A stretch of 8,250 nt of DNA from Nitrosospira multiformis (lineage in GTDB: Bacteria; Pseudomonadota; Gammaproteobacteria; Burkholderiales; UBA11063), in the NCBI GenBank assembly GCA_020726205.1, contig DYTA01000045.1, positions 1-8,250 on the forward strand, in the 5' to 3' direction. The notes below the pieces were generated by a model. The model was not told the origin of the DNA and made no database searches. It saw nothing but the letters and a program-made list of their open reading frames with translations. Below are positions 7,386 to 8,250 of this stretch, one piece after another (the first letter of the stretch is position 1; every line of letters starts with the position of its first letter). The position numbers and the translations under genes were made by a program.

Positions 7386-8250
7386 ATGCCTGCATTAGTT
7401 TTATTAATTATTTTAGGAATTGATTGGGCCAGCGGTTATGCTATTGCTGGTTATTGTATGACTCATGGGGTAAATCCATATGGTTATGCTTTTTGGCAAT
7501 CATTTGGACCTTTTGTACTTTTATTAATTATTCAATTTGTGCGCCGTGATCTGTGGCTTGAAAAAAATGGTGTTGTCTATGCAATGTTGTGTGGCTTGTT
7601 TGGAATTGTAATACCAAATCTATTGATTTATTTTGCAGCTCGACATATTCCATCTGGATTATTAACTGTCTTAGCTAACGTATCACCAATTTTAACTTAT
7701 GTTCTTGCTGTATCTTTCAAAGATGAAAAATTTTCTCTGGCTCGTGCTGGATTAGTTTTGATTGGACTAGTTGGAGTTGGATTAGTAATTTTACCTAATC
7801 AGCATGGTCTAGAATTAGAAGTTGGAAATTGGTGGCTATATTTAGCGTTGCTAATTCCATTGAGCTATGCTTTTAGTGCTGTATATATTTCTCGCTTTCA
7901 CCCTGGTACTGGTAATGTCCTTAGCTATGCGATGTGGATGTTAATGTTTTCTAGCTTATGTATTAGCCCATTAACGGTAATTAATCAGGGATATTATCCA
8001 CTTCATTTTGACGATACCTCATCATTGTTAATTTTAGTTGAGATTTTATTATCAACTTTAGGCTATGGTTTGTTATTTATTATTATCAAAAAAGTTGGGG
8101 CAGTTTACTATACTTTAGTTAATGCGGTAGCTGTAATCACGGGTGTGGTGTATGGCTATTTTCTATTCCAACAACAATTTAGTTTGCTTACGTTAGTAGC
8201 AATTGGGATAATTTTATTAACGATTTTAGGTTTAACCTATACGCAACGTA
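7386..8250 (+). CDS. EamA/DMT-superfamily transporter, 3' end outside the window
   Basis: The frame is open for 288 codons to the window edge with no stop reached. The protein is very hydrophobic, with about ten membrane helices near residues 2-21, 34-52, 63-83, 90-110, 118-137, 149-168, 179-198, 214-233, 238-260 and 266-284. It has the two-fold EamA layout, two halves of five helices each. Features typical of this family are WASGYAIAGY near the start (14-23), the helix-4 segment LLTVLANVSPILTYVLA (92-108) and the matching YTLVNAVAVITGVVYGY in the second half (242-258). Family members export small metabolites such as amino acids or drugs; the substrate cannot be told from sequence. Usual lengths are 280-310 residues, so only a few codons should be missing. 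It lies after the secA terminator with little room for its own promoter, so it may depend on read-through or on a promoter I cannot recognise. Confidence 0.85.
   Translation, partial: MPALVLLIILGIDWASGYAIAGYCMTHGVNPYGYAFWQSFGPFVLLLIIQFVRRDLWLEKNGVVYAMLCGLFGIVIPNLLIYFAARHIPSGLLTVLANVSPILTYVLAVSFKDEKFSLARAGLVLIGLVGVGLVILPNQHGLELEVGNWWLYLALLIPLSYAFSAVYISRFHPGTGNVLSYAMWMLMFSSLCISPLTVINQGYYPLHFDDTSSLLILVEILLSTLGYGLLFIIIKKVGAVYYTLVNAVAVITGVVYGYFLFQQQFSLLTLVAIGIILLTILGLTYTQR

Noticed and set aside
1..8250. Search for tRNA or rRNA genes, CRISPR repeats, insertion sequences, phage genes or defence cassettes.
   Set aside because: None was seen; apart from short intergenic gaps, the window is filled by conserved chromosomal genes.

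Overview
The window is a chromosomal housekeeping region from an AT-rich proteobacterium. All genes lie on the + strand. The order is rpmH, rnpA, yidD, yidC, a long-chain acyl-CoA synthetase (fadD-like), secA, and an EamA/DMT-family transporter that runs off the right edge. The rpmH-rnpA-yidD-yidC order is the classic block next to dnaA/oriC in bacteria. From remembered family sequences, several features look betaproteobacterial and most like Neisseriales: the L34 segment [15 protein letters not shown], the RnpA segments DDFSSVF and KRANQRNY, the YidD ending [13 protein letters not shown], and the SecA zinc-binding tail. The composition would make it an unusually low-GC member. This placement is inference, and the species cannot be named from the sequence.

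Layout. Bases 1-132 are an AT-rich leader holding a good extended -10 promoter for rpmH. Bases 133-843 hold rpmH (L34), rnpA (RNase P protein) and yidD (membrane-protein insertion efficiency factor), tightly packed. yidD has no ATG, GTG or full-length TTG start; the best placed start is an ATT that overlaps the rnpA stop and has a well-spaced Shine-Dalgarno-like sequence. yidC follows at 860-2509 and is closed by a strong inverted-repeat terminator. The fadD-like gene (2649-4313) has its own candidate promoter. secA (4392-7298) follows after 78 bases and ends in a GC-stem terminator. The last gene, from 7386, is a 10-helix drug/metabolite-type transporter still open at base 8250.

How the genes work together. 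YidD, YidC and SecA all serve inner-membrane protein insertion and secretion. L34 and RnpA serve translation and tRNA maturation. The fadD-like ligase and the EamA transporter have no evident functional link to these; they seem to be neighbours rather than parts of a system.

I see no mobile element, CRISPR array, tRNA, rRNA or phage gene, and no convincing new multi-gene system. The points most worth a second look are regulatory: a textbook intrinsic-terminator structure inside the 5' end of the rnpA coding region, the non-canonical start of yidD, and a candidate promoter for yidC embedded in yidD.
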